Under the pieces are notes generated by a model. It saw only the letters and a program-made list of their open reading frames with translations. It did no database searches and was not told the DNA's origin. From assembly GCA_014607495.2 (NCBI GenBank), contig CP053170.1, forward strand, positions 6,882,001 to 6,946,000: 64,000 nucleotides of DNA, given 5' to 3'. This stretch comes from Carposina sasakii. Lineage: Eukaryota > Arthropoda > Insecta > Lepidoptera > Carposinidae. The translations under genes were made by a program, and so were the position numbers. Shown piece by piece: positions 52,540 to 63,483 of the stretch (its first letter is position 1; the number at the start of each line of letters is the position of its first letter).

Positions 52540-53515
52540 TGATCACGGGTTCTGGGAATTTATTATTCTGTGACGTACAGATGACACGACACAACATGAC
52601 AGATGAAATTTGTTTTTTTTGTTTGGTTTATCCCGAAAAAAGAGTATGAGGAATACAGAATCCATACAGCCATTGTTTTTATTACTGATGATTTCTGAAT
52701 TTATGATGGATGATAACGATGATGAATGGAAACGTCGGGATAATCCTCGAAAACGAGTGTAAAATTAGTCAAAATCAAAAAGAATTGCGAAAGAATTAAA
52801 TTTTTACCGAAATTTCCACTGTACCGGAACAAAAGCTTATTCCATAAGTATAAAAATAAACCGATTGACGTACACAGATGAAATTTGGTGTATGTTTGTT
52901 AGGGGGTGTAAAAGACCACTAAGAACGGGTTTTCCGAAATTCCCATGGGAATGGCACGAATTTCAAGTTTTTACGAAAATCACATGACATATAGAGATGA
53001 AGTATGACAGGTATATTCGTTAGGGAGTGTAAGAAAGAACTGAGAACATATTTCCCGAAATTCCTACCGGAACGGAACAAACTGAAATACAAAATTTTGA
53101 AGAAAACCTATGAAGTTAAAATCGATGATGTATGTTCATTAGGGACTGCTAGGGAAGCACTGAGAACGTATTTCTAGACGTTTCCACCTGAACGGAACAA
53201 ACGGGAATTCAATTTTTTACGAAAACCGCTGTAAATATAAAGCAGAAATCGGGCATGTATATTCGTTAGGGAGTGCGAGGAAGCACTAAGAACGGATTTC
53301 CCGAAATTCCTACGGGAACGGGACAAACGGGAATTCCCAAATTTTACGCAAATCACTTGACACATAATGATGAAATATAACAGGATATTCGGTAGGGAGT
53401 GTAAGGAAGCACTGAGGATATATTTCCCGAAATTCCCACGGGAACGGGACAAACGGGAATTCAAAATTTTAGAGGATATGTACCGAAGCGAAGCGAGGGC
53501 GGGTCACTAGTTAAA
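52540..53515 (+). mobile_element. Element with five or six diverged 110-125-bp tandem units
   Basis: Each unit holds GTTAGGGAGTGTAAGGAAGC, ACGGATTTCCCGAAATTCC and GGGACAAACGGGAATTC; the GGGAGTG-like core occurs near 52911, 53022, 53140, 53265 and 53390. The array ends GAAGCGAAGCGAGGGCGGG then TCACTAG. A CTAG end after a GC-rich arm resembles a Helitron 3' end or the family L 5' end read outward; I cannot decide. Confidence 0.7.
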
Positions 53516-54109
53516 TATATATCGTACATATACCTTTTTCCGAACGACAATAATACGATATAAAGATTGGAGAACAAGAAGTGAGAGAGAAAATTGATGA
53601 AAGTGCTTTTACAAAATGTCTCTTCATACAGTGAAGGTACGGTCAGCAGAACAAAGCAAAATGGTCGGTTATTATGAGTATAAGCGAATATTGAGCGGTT
53701 ATTTACGAGACTTAACTAAGGAGATTTAAATATGGTGGTCGATCGGTGATCAAAATTCGTATATAAAATATTAAGATTAGGTATAATTTATTTATTTTGG
53801 TTCGATTTTTATAATGGCCAGATAGATCTATTTGAAGGATAAGGTTGATGCTCTCTCTCTCTCTATTTCGATAAAGTTTTAAAGAACTAACTGATGAATA
53901 AATAAATGATGTTGTATTATCTATTTATTAATGAGAACTATCTGTTTGCTTATTGAAAATCTAATGACATAAATATAAAGAAAATGTCAATATTTTTATA
54001 AGAAACAAAAGGCACACAGGCTGTAGTACTCGTGTATAGGTACAGGCAATGCAGGCATTTTATAAATTCGAATTTATAAAATATGTAATAAATTTATTAT
54101 ATTTGTAAG
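53516..54109. other. Unclassified DNA
   Basis: A short (CT)n run at 53852-53864 and AT-rich sequence; no gene. Confidence 0.4.
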
Positions 54110-54235
54110 CATAATGCTCATTTTAGAATACTCGTATTATGGCCAATTTACCAAGATGAGCGAATTATGTGTAATTTTCAAATAAAAAACTATTCTATTC
54201 TATTCTATTCTATTATGTAAAAAGCCATTACACAT
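54110..54235 (+). mobile_element. Retroelement 3' tail with (TATTC)n
   Basis: ATTTTCAAATAAAAAACTATTC continues as CTATTCTATTCTATTCTATT, a simple tail typical of several lepidopteran LINE 3' ends. Confidence 0.5.
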
Positions 54236-55573
54236 TAAAGACCTCCAGATTTATTTAATTTCTTTTTATGCTGTCTCTACCTACCCTTTTTAGTAAAAGA
54301 ACGAACATCATATTAAATTTGTCACAAGAAAGTAATATGCTCAGATTCTTTTGTGCGCTGCAATTGTATTAAAGATACTTTGAATTGGAATAAAAATCTA
54401 TTTTATTTAGCTACTGTGGTATAAAAGTTGATAATAGTCCGGGAGGTAGCGTTGCATTTTTGATGGTGATTTTAGGCCGATCGATTTTGAGTGCAATTGA
54501 TAGTTTAGATGAGGACATCAATTGAATTGAGCGTCAGCAGGCGCACTCAGGGTGGGGCGAGTGGGGAGAGAATTTCAAGTATGTCAAAAAAAAAAAATCC
54601 AAAAATTATTTCTGTTCGTCCGAAAATTTGCACATCAGTAGTTTTAACAATAATAATAATTATAGAAACCGTCAGCTGTGAAGAAAATGGCGGGTTGTAC
54701 GTCAGCAGGTTATATATACCTATATTAAAAATAATTATTTTCATTTCATTTCCGGTCGAATGAAACTGATACAGGTTATTCTTTATGCTATAAAAATGAT
54801 AAAAAAAAGCGTCAGCAGATCTATCGATAGGGGTAAAATCGTCAGCAAGGGGATTATATGTGCCGAGCAGGTATTCAATCCGAGTATGCATTAACCATCT
54901 ATATTATTCAACTGACGACCTTCTCCCTGTCAATTACTCTGCTGATTCTTTTCTTCATTATATACATTGTTCAAATTATGCTTACGATCAATTTTCAAGC
55001 GACCTGAAATCAATTTGATTATAAAAATTCTCATTTTTTAGTCCAGTCAAATTAGCTACAAAAATAGGGGTAAGGTTACATTAATTCGCACCTTGCTAAA
55101 AATTTGCATGAATGTTGGGAACACCATTACATACAATTTGTCAATTATCCACATCAATCCAATGTGTGGAAAATTTTTTATTGAAGGTCAAATGTTGCAA
55201 AAATCGGTTTTTTGAGTTTTCCAGCTAAACGGTAAGTTCTATCATGAAAATAGGTGAGACAAAAATTATTCATCATCCAATTATCTACAAAAATTGTTCA
55301 TACACTTTTTTTCCTAAGAATCGCCATTTCGGAGATATAATGTTATATATGATATAAAAAATGTTGAAAAAGTTGTGTTATTCATAATATGCACACGTTT
55401 CCGCGCCACCCGTGAGGTAGTGTACATGACGCGTTTTTTTTACGTGGTTTCCCCGGTAGGCCTATTCCACGATCTATTGTGGTTCTGTTGAGTTAAAAAA
55501 CTATTTTATTAAATTTAAAATGGTACTATAGTAAATGACAAGAGCGGTGTAAGTAATGAGTAAATTGAAAAAA

Positions 55574-56850
55574 TTATTCGTCTGATAGATACTCGTTTAA
55601 TGGAACATAATCCATACTGTCTTGCACTTCTTCTCCTTCTTCTTCTTCTTCTTCTTCTTCTTCCTGCTGGGTACAAATAAATTGTTCAAAGAGCGATGCA
55701 TCAGATGTCTCCTCGCCTATATCGTAAGAATCCTCTTCTTCTGGCGATTGAACATTGGAGCACGATTGGCCTCGACAACTGATACATGCTAATGAACAAA
55801 ACAACCCAACTTTTTTACAGCCGCATTTAGCATTACACCCCGTTTTGCAATTGCAAAAAATTGAATTGAGGAGTTTTTCCGGTGCAGGAGGGAGTAAAGT
55901 CTGAACTGGTTCCAATATATTGTCAATTAACTTCCAACCCCAGTCTTCTGGGTTTAGTTTATTACCGAGCCATACTTGAACTTGATAATATACCCGAAAT
56001 AGATGTTGATAAGCAGAAGCAGAGGTTGGAGGAAGACAAGCTAATTGTACTTGTTTTTTTTATGCGTATTTTTTGCAAAAGATAAGTATCGAAACTTATC
56101 TAAGCACGTAATTTTTTTTGGAGCTCCGTAAACGGAAAGAAGAAAGCGAATTCCGTTGGTGATTACAGCTTGTGGAGTAGAGGTACTTTCTTTGAAAACG
56201 TCAGCACAATCAACTAAATCTTGTCTCTCAAACAATTTCAAAACTGATTTTTTACCTCTCCTGAAAAATGCTGATGTCGTGTCGCAACCAGTTACTGCAT
56301 GTAGAAATAAGATATGATTTTGGCATTTTGAAAAAGCAGATAAACTCTTGGATGAATATATTTTTTATGCGTATTTTTTGCAAAAGATAAGTATCGAAAC
56401 TTATCTAAGCACGTAATTTTTTTTGGAGCTCCGTAAACGGAAAGAAGAAAGCGAATTCCGTTGGTGATTACAGCTTGTGGAGTAGAGGTACTTTCTTTGA
56501 AAACGTCAGCACAATCAACTAAATCTTGTCTCTCAAACAATTTCAAAACTGATTTTTTACCTCTCCTGAAAAATGCTGATGTCGTGTCGCAACCAGTTAC
56601 TGCATGTAGAAATAAGATATGATTTTGGCATTTTGAAAAAGCAGATAAACTCTTGGATGAATATATTTTTGATTGTTGTTCAGCTTTCCCAGGTTTTAAA
56701 AAATAAATATTTTTTTCGGTTGGCGTTCGAGCAGTAAGTAATACCAACAAATCAACATCTTCACCAACAACAATAGTTGGATTTGTCGAGTTAAATTGTT
56801 CTATTGCTGTTTCAACTATCAGGACATCAGCATCATTATCAGCTTGCGCC
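55574..56850 (-). pseudogene. Left-arm copy: XPG/PIN-like plus Cys-rich protein, C-terminal half
   Basis: Starting at the centre of the inverted duplication, the frame reads ADNDADVLIVETAIEQF, TIVVGEDVDLLVLLTA, then FLHAVTGCDTTSAFFRRGK, TPQAVITNGIRFLLSVYG and LACLPPTSASAYQHLF, LNPEDWGWKLIDNI. Acidic residues in GEDVD and GCD suit an XPG/PIN-type nuclease fold. Then comes a block with nine Cys (CNCKTGCNAKCGCKKVG, then CSLACISCRGQSC) and an acidic poly-Glu tail ending EYLSDE. The N-terminal half is absent. Lesions: a 305-bp tandem duplication (56061-56670) and a one-base loss in an A8 run (56061 region) before LACLPP. Cannot be functional as it stands. Confidence 0.8.
56061..56670. repeat. 305-bp tandem duplication within the left arm only
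   Basis: TATGCGTATTTTTTGCAAAA starts both copies (56061 and 56366), and they appear identical. Both junctions fall in a T-run, suggesting slippage or microhomology. The right arm has one copy. Confidence 0.95.
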
Positions 56851-57701
56851 GAACGCCAACCGAAAAAAATATTTATTTTTTAAAACTGGGAAAGCTGAAC
56901 AACAATCAAAAATATATTCATCCAAGAGTTTATCTGCTTTTTCAAAATGCCAAAATCATATCTTATTTCTACATGCAGTAACTGGTTGCGACACGACATC
57001 AGCATTTTTCAGGAGAGGTAAAAATCAGTTTTGAAATTGTTTGAGAGACAAGATTTAGTTGATTGTGCTGACGTTTTCAAAGAAAGTACCTCTACTCCAC
57101 AAGCTGTAATCACCAACGGAATTCGCTTTCTTCTTTCCGTTTACGGAGCTCCAAAAAAAATTACGTGCTTAGATAAGTTTCGATACTTATCTTTTGCAAA
57201 AAATACGCATAAAAAAAACAAGTACAATTAGCTTGTCTTCCTCCAACCTCTGCTTCTGCTTATCAACATCTATTTCGGGTATATTATCAAGTTCAAGTAT
57301 GGCTCGGTAATAAACTAAACCCAGAAGACTGGGGTTGGAAGTTAATTGACAATATATTGGAACCAGTTCAGACTTTACTCCCTCCTGCACCGGAAAAACT
57401 CCTCAATTCAATATTTTGCAATTGCAAAACGGGGTGTAATGCTAAATGCGGCTGTAAAAAAGTTGGGTTGTTTTGTTCATTAGCATGTATCAGTTGTCGA
57501 GGCCAATCGTGCTCCAATGTTCAATCGCCAGAAGAAGAGGATTCTTACGATATAGGCGAGGAGACATCTGATGCATCGCTCTTTGAACAATTTATTTGTA
57601 CCCAGCAGGAAGAAGAAGAAGAAGAGAAGAAGAAGAAGGAGAAGAAGTGGCAAGACAGTATGGATTATGTTCCATTAAACGAGTATCTATCAGACGAATA
57701 A
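56848..57701 (+). pseudogene. Right-arm copy of the XPG/PIN-like plus Cys-rich protein
   Basis: The same protein segment as the left arm in the opposite orientation, beginning at RTPTEKNIYFLK. Extra lesions are a one-base loss near 56887 (AAACTGGG against AAACCTGGG in the left arm) and another near 57022 (A5 against A6 in GGTAAAAATCAG). It shares the A8-run frameshift near 57211. The poly-Glu tract (57607-57650) has two compensating shifts, turning part of it into Lys codons before the frame returns at QDSMDYVPLNEYL. The C-terminal ORF is 57357-57701. Confidence 0.8.
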
Positions 57702-58833
57702 TTTTTTCAATTTACTCATTACTTACACCGCTCTTGTCATTTACTATAGTACCATTTTAAATTTATATAAAATAGTTTTTTAACTCAACAGAACCACAAT
57801 AGATCGTGGAATAGGCCTACCGGGGAAACCACGTAAAAAAAACGCGTCATGTACACTACCTCACGGGTGGCGCGGAAACGTGTGCATATTATGAATAACA
57901 CAACTTTTTCAACATTTTTTATATCATATATAACATTATATCTCCGAAATGGCGATTCTTAGGAAAAAAAGTGTATGAACAATTTTTGTAGATAATTGGA
58001 TGATGAATAATTTTTGTCTCACCTATTTTCATGATAGAACTTACCGTTTAGCTGGAAAACTCAAAAAACCGATTTTTGCAACATTTGACCTTCAATAAAA
58101 AATTTTCCACACATTGGATTGATGTGGATAATTGACAAATTGTATGTAATGGTGTTCCCAACATTCATGCAAATTTTTAGCAAGGTGCGAATTAATGTAA
58201 CCTTACCCCTATTTTTGTAGCTAATTTGACTGGACTAAAAAATGAGAATTTTTATAATCAAATTGATTTCAGGTCGCTTGAAAATTGATCGTAAGCATAA
58301 TTTGAACAATGTATATAATGAAGAAAAGAATCAGCAGAGTAATTGACAGGGAGAAGGTCGTCAGTTGAATAATATAGATGGTTAATGCATACTCGGATTG
58401 AATACCTGCTCGGCACATATAATCCCCTTGCTGACGATTTTACCCCTATCGATAGATCTGCTGACGCTTTTTTTTTATCATTTTTATAGCATAAAGAATA
58501 ACCTGTATCAGTTTCATTCGACCGGAAATGAAATGAAAATAATTATTTTTAATATAGGTATATATAACCTGCTGACGTACAACCCGCCATTTTCTTCACA
58601 GCTGACGGTTTCTATAATTATTATTATTGTTAAAACTACTGATGTGCAAATTTTCGGACGAACAGAAATAATTTTTGGATTTTTTTTTTTTGACATACTT
58701 GAAATTCTCTCCCCACCCTTACTGGAGCTGCTGACGTTCGAGTTACTCAATGACTATCCATGAAAAGTACGTTATGACATTAATCAATCGACCAGAAATG
58801 ATTTTGTAAAATGCAACGCTACCTCCCGGACTA

Positions 58834-58959
58834 TAATAGATGGATAAAATAAGTAATAATACCGAAGTAATGAGTGATGAAACTGATGAATGAGTTCATG
58901 AAGAATAAATACACAGATAAAATAGCGAATGCATGCTTATGCAAAATTTGAATTAGATT
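58834..58959. other. Flank of the Academ-like element
   Basis: No gene; the leading TAA matches the left flank. Confidence 0.4.
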
Positions 58960-59045
58960 GGCTGTGTTTCCGAAAAGGGGTAGCCAGAGCTGCAGGATCA
59001 TAAAGAAGATCTTACAGCCACGTTTGGCATAGCGGGGCCAGGTGT
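58960..59045 (+). mobile_element. Family B SINE-like repeat, 3'-truncated
   Basis: GGCTGTGTTTCCGAAAAGGG, AGAGCTGCAGGATCATAAAG, GTTTGGCATAGCGGGGCC. Confidence 0.75.
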
Positions 59046-59059
59046 AAGTGACTATAATT

Positions 59060-59345
59060 TTATATAAATATATATTTTTACAATTAGCTAGGCAAACATT
59101 TGACCGCCATCGTGCCTGATGTTAAGCAAGATGCGGCCTAGGGTGGTACATGTTTGCCTAGAAAGTGCCTATTCACTCTAGCTTTGAAGAGACCAATGTT
59201 GTAGTGCTCGGAAAATACATCGGCAGGAAGTGCATTCCACTCCTTAGCCGCTCGCATTATAAACGAGTTAGCATAACGTTTGGTGCTGATGTGTGGGATA
59301 TCAACAACATAAGGGTGATAGATATGCTAGTCTGCGTCTAGTATC
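59060..59345 (-). pseudogene. LINE ORF2 C-terminus (Jockey/CR1 type)
   Basis: The minus-strand frame reads IYHPYVVDIPHISTKRYANS, FIMRAAKEWNALPADVFSE, HYNIGLFKARVNRHFLG and KHVPP before a TAG at 59140-59138. The AAKEWNALP..V....Y....FK.RV.R.L pattern is the standard last 60 residues of many Jockey/CR1-type ORF2 proteins. A short 3' untranslated part reaches about 59060. Everything upstream (RT, endonuclease) is missing. Confidence 0.82.
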
Positions 59346-59809
59346 CCGATGGTGAAAAGGGGTTGGTGGAACTATATTGTGAAGTTCCCACCCACACTCT
59401 CCAAAATAAATAAACAAATTGCACAATGCGTTTCTTGCATTTTGTAACTCAGGTCGAAGTTCTCACGAAAACAAAGTAAATGTCCGTAGAGTTATAAACT
59501 TGCGCCGTTAAAACTGATAATAAAATTGAAAATAAACTGAAATGGCACTCTTTTAAGCATAAAAATATAACTTAGACCGCAGTAAAAACAAATGCATTTG
59601 TTTTATGGCAACGTAAGTTATTTACTTTTACCATGGACTTTTAGAAAGAAACGTTGGAACTGAATTATAGAAATAGGTATGTACCTGAATAAAAATCGAG
59701 GAGATATTGTAGAACACGCCGTATTACAAAACGGCCAGGCATTTTAGATAGTATGGGTTTTGCTGCCCTATGACCAGTGGAAAGTAAGAAAGAGGACACC
59801 CAAAGTTTA
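59346..59809. other. Unclassified DNA
   Basis: No gene or repeat family was recognised apart from the piece near 59730 similar to 45775. Confidence 0.4.
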
Positions 59810-59990
59810 AGTAAGTGAATTAGTAAGTCAAGTCGATTTGTAATTGTGTGTTGCGTCTTACGTAATATTTTGTGGCATACTTGCGGAGACCTTAATTTAG
59901 CTGTATGTCACTTATATTGTTGTTATTACTGCCTTAATATAGCTGTTGGTCTTCCTAATACCAAATAAATAAATAAATAAAAATAAATAT
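59810..59990 (+). mobile_element. LINE 3' untranslated tail, plus strand
   Basis: It is the complement of 19558-19730: GTAATTGTGTGTTGCGTCTT, CTTGCGGAGACCTTAATTTAG, AGCTGTTGGTCTTCCTAATACC and an AAATAAATAAATAAA tail. Confidence 0.85.
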
Positions 59991-60005
59991 GATGTATGTA
60001 CCTTC

Positions 60006-60262
60006 TATGCTGCTCTGAGAGTGAAAAAACAACGTATAACACTACAGCTGCTTCTCTTCCCGGGCGTACTGTAGGTACAAGTCAGTAGAGGGACAAGAGG
60101 GTCTTGGTGTTTTGTAGGCGATGGGCTGACCACATGTCACTACTAACCGAACTTGTACATCTCAACAGAACTATACCCTCAAAATTGGTTAGAAGAGGCA
60201 CCATGTGATTCTATCGACCCTTGGTGCTCTGCCTACCCCGTAAGAGATATAGGCGTGATTAT
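60006..60262 (+). mobile_element. Family E SINE-like repeat
   Basis: TATGCTGCTCTGAGAGTG, GCTTCTCTTCCCGGGCGTAC, GGACAAGAGGGTCTTGGTGT, GCCTACCCCGTAAGAGATAT. Confidence 0.82.
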
Positions 60263-60661
60263 ACTAGATATATGTTACTAACCTCAAATACTAGTAAAAT
60301 CAAGGTCAACAGCCCGCCACATTCGATAAAAGCTGAAAGGTTGAAAGTGGAGTTAATCTATCGAAATAATAGGATTTCCCACATTGGAAGGATTCTCTTT
60401 TCATCTAAAATCTTTTTGGGAAACTATAAAAAATTATACTTGAAATAGACAACAATATTGGTGATGGGAAAGCTGTTTTTTGTAACTTGCGACTGGTTGG
60501 CAACCGTTTGCAAAACGTCGAAAGACTATACGACCGATACAAATAATCTGTATTTTTTACGACAATAAGACATAAGTAGATGTATAAATGCACATTTCTA
60601 CTCAATCTCTTACTGTAATACATACTTACTAATATATACCTATATTAAATGCGAAAGTAAC
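60263..60661. other. Unclassified DNA
   Basis: No gene or repeat family was recognised. Confidence 0.4.
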
Positions 60662-60955
60662 TGTATGCCGGTCTGGGGGGCAATTCTTAAAAAAAATTGA
60701 GCCGAAACGCAACCACTAACGAACCGTTAACGAAACGCGGTGTGAAGCAATATATACTTACTGCTTGAGTAATAAGGTATATTTAAGCACGCATCGGCCG
60801 TGATTATGACACTAAAAACAAATATCTGTCTTGTGCTGAAATGTGTCTAATTACGTCACCGTAAAGTAATTATTGCTTTGTTCTGAGCATTTACAACGGT
60901 TCCGTTTCGGTTTCGTTCCAACTCGAGACTTTTCGGGAATTGGCCATAGTTCTGC
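60662..60955. mobile_element. Family H element, uninterrupted copy
   Basis: GCCGGTCTGGGGGGCAATTC, ACCACTAACGAACCGTTAACG, GCTTGAGTAATAAGG and CTCGAGACTTTTCGGGAATTGG parallel 29522-30062 without the insert. Confidence 0.8.
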
Positions 60956-60959
60956 AGAA

Positions 60960-61655
60960 AGAGACCAATAATAAAAAACGATTTTCGTGATATTGACGTT
61001 TAAAGTTTCTTTATTTTTTTTAAAGTTCCCTTACGTTTTTCCTGAAAGTTATTTATGTCATTTGGTAGAAATAAACTTCGTGCAGAATATTAAATAGGTT
61101 TTACAGAGATTACAGTTATTTTTCATGTAATAATCTTGGTTTAAAAACAAGTAGTCGTTTCCTGCAGAATATAACATACTTATAATACCATGATCGAATG
61201 AAAACGACCAAAACTGTAGTCGTTTTCTGCTAAATATGATATCATAAATTTTATTTTTATTTAAACGGTTATGAACGGGGCGTTCGATAAAAATTACATT
61301 TAGTAATTACAAACCAGTCAGCATAAAAAACTCACCAAAATAATTAGCTAAAAAGGAAAAAACAAGACATTACTATTTACCCTACTTATTGGAATTTGAC
61401 ATTGTTAAATTGTCGTGACCATAGAGTTCTAGTATAGGTACGAGCCGAATATGGAATGACAACAAAGTTCTATGTTAATTACTAAATATTAAAAGCAAAA
61501 TACGACGAAATTACGGGACGAACGGAAAACCTAAATCGAAGAAATCGACTATCTACGTAGTCGTTTTATGCAGAATAAAATATTGTGAACATTAGTACTA
61601 TAGGTTATTACCAAAACCGACCGAGTGAAATGGCTGTGTTCTGCAGATTTAAAGA
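60960..61655. other. Unclassified; recurring GTAGTCGTTTTCTGCAGAATA motif
   Basis: Variants of this motif occur near 61151, 61217 and 61557, with looser ones near 60950 and 61625. They may be remnants of a decayed tandem array. Confidence 0.4.
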
Positions 61656-62098
61656 TAGATATTTTAACGGATTATATTAATGGAGAAGTGTTTTTATAAA
61701 TTTATCTTAGTCAAGATATTATATATTATAAAATTATTAATAAAGAAATGGAAAAAAATTCTTCACCCGAGTGAACCCACGACCACCGCATACCGTGCTA
61801 GTTGCTCTAACCACTGAGCTACCGGGTTAATTACTCGGATGAGGAATTTTACCATCTTTTTTTTCTAAATTACATATTGGCAACGTTATTTTTCATCCTG
61901 ATAGCTATACACTAGATAAATCTCGGCAAACAAAGCTGAATCCCTCAGCACAATGTTTAAAGATGAAACGATCAACCATATCCTAACGGATTATATTAAT
62001 AGAGAAGTGTTTTTATAAATTTATCTTAGTCAATATATTATATATTATAAAATTATTAATAAATAAATGGAAAAAAATTCTTCACCCGAGTGGTATGT
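61656..62098. repeat. Direct duplication 328 bp apart, including tRNA-SINE tails
   Basis: GGATTATATTAATGGAGAAG to AATTCTTCACCCGAGTG (61659-61774) is repeated at 61987-62092. The first copy is followed by a full tRNA-like SINE head; the second stops at CCCGAGTGG and joins unrelated DNA. Confidence 0.85.
61735..61830 (-). mobile_element. tRNA-derived SINE, copy 2
   Basis: The minus strand reads CCCGGTAGCTCAGTGGTTAG (A box) and GGTCGTGGGTTCACTCGGGTG (degraded B box), then the same tail as the copy at 8294. Confidence 0.75.
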
Positions 62099-62099
62099 T

Positions 62100-62599
62100 T
62101 TATGTTGTAAATTTTTTTCGTCAAATTTTTCAAACTTTTAAACTCCTGTAACTTTGGTATTTACTAACCGATTGGTGTTATTTTTGCACTATTCGGTTTG
62201 TATTTGTAATATCTTTCGAATGAAATATAAAAAAATCTGTTTTCGTGTCAGACACTTATTCCCTATTCACGGTCACGTGAACGAAGCTGCGGGCAGCAGC
62301 TAGTTATTACAACCGACTAAAATTGAAATGGATTACAGTGCGAGATATTCTACTAGCTCACAACGAGTAACACTCACAGAACTGCTATAAATAACTCCAT
62401 TCAATCCACAAACTTATAAAACAATAACATCCAATCCCATTCGCCAAAACATACCAATGTGTAATGTTATTGGAATCTAATATTGATGTAATAACATAGA
62501 TTTATTAATATCGTACACGAATACAATTAAAATATGTAGTTACTAAATAAACTATAACATAATATCATAATTATCTAAGTATATCTTTTAAGGTTCACT
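62100..62599. other. Unclassified DNA
   Basis: A small family L-like end (GTGAACGAAGCTGCGGGCAGC near 62277) is visible; otherwise nothing is recognised. Confidence 0.4.
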
Positions 62600-62895
62600 T
62601 GTTAGGGTAGGCAGAGCATTAAGGGCCGATAGAACTACATGGGTGCCATTTCTGACCAATTTTTATTAGGGTATAGTTGAGATGTACAAGTTCTGTTAGT
62701 AGTGACAGGTGGTCAGCCCATCGCCTACAAAACACCAAGACCCTCTTGTCCCTCTACTGGCTTGTACAGTATGCCCGGGAAGAGAAGCAGCTGTATTATT
62801 GCACGTTATTTATTCACTCCCAGAGCAGCATAGAAGACATAGTGCTCTGCCTACCCCGTAAGGGATAAAGGCGGGATTATATGTATGTATGTTCA
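62600..62895. mobile_element. Family E copy with its tail present in both orientations
   Basis: 62600-62836 is family E on the minus strand. Directly after its head (AGAGCAGCATAGAAGAC) comes a plus-strand family E tail, TGCTCTGCCTACCCCGTAAG through a (TATG)n run at 62879-62892. Confidence 0.75.
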
Positions 62896-63158
62896 CTTGT
62901 TATAGGTAAATGCTGAGGTCCGGCACGAAATGTATGGAATGTCTTATCTAAAATCTAAGTAACACAAATGGTCACGGCGTTATTTTGACGAAGTTATGAT
63001 ACGTCCCTTGCAGTTGTATTTTAAAAGTCATAAAAAAATCATCCTGGATTGAGAAAACAGTGTAACAGAATTAAGGCATAGTACCTATATTTGGTATAAT
63101 CCCTAGTGTGTACAGAAGCATAATCACAATGATTTAAGACGACTATCGCTGTATAGTT

Positions 63159-63412
63159 GGCCGTGTGGTGCCGGCAGAGTAGAGTTGGTACCACCCCTAC
63201 CTGCCCATGGGTATCTTACGAGGCGATTATGGATTTCCGGCGAGGTGGGCAGCAGCGCCTCCTGTACTGACAACATAGTCCGAAAATCACTCTGCGGTCA
63301 CCAACCCGCCTGCTCAGCGTGGTGACTATGGGCAAAACCCCCCTGTGGCATTAGCCTTGTGGCGTGCCCTGGGGGAGGCCTACGTCCAGCAGTGGACTGC
63401 AATAGGCTGAAG
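63159..63412 (+). mobile_element. Family A SINE-like repeat, full length
   Basis: GGCCGTGTGGTGCCGGCAGA, GAGGTGGGCAGCAGCGCC, GGTCACCAACCCGCCTGC, GGAGGCCTACGTCCAGCAG, ending in GAAGAAAAAGATCAATCAATC. Confidence 0.88.
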
Positions 63413-63483
63413 AAAAAGATCAATCAATCAATATGTTTATTTGCTCAAATATGTGTATACATGTTATTATTTGTATTTACAGC

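Larger units (their letters stand above)
54435..58833. mobile_element. Academ-like transposon derivative: 4.4-kb inverted duplication
   Basis: The ends TAGTCCGGGAGGTAGCGTTG and TGCATTTT are perfectly inverted (54435-54460 with 58808-58833), flanked by TAA on both sides (54432-54434 and 58834-58836). From about 54554 and 58719 inward the two halves are near-identical complements to about 56732 and 56848; about 115 bp at the centre is unpaired. Each arm carries the 3' half of the same gene, reading outward, then its 3' untranslated part. CGTCAGCAG-like motifs recur near both ends. The outer 90-120 bp of the arms differ except for the terminal 26 bp. Academ elements are described with 3-4-bp target duplications and proteins combining an XPG nuclease with a Cys8 zinc finger; the assignment rests on that and is tentative. 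Confidence 0.85.
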
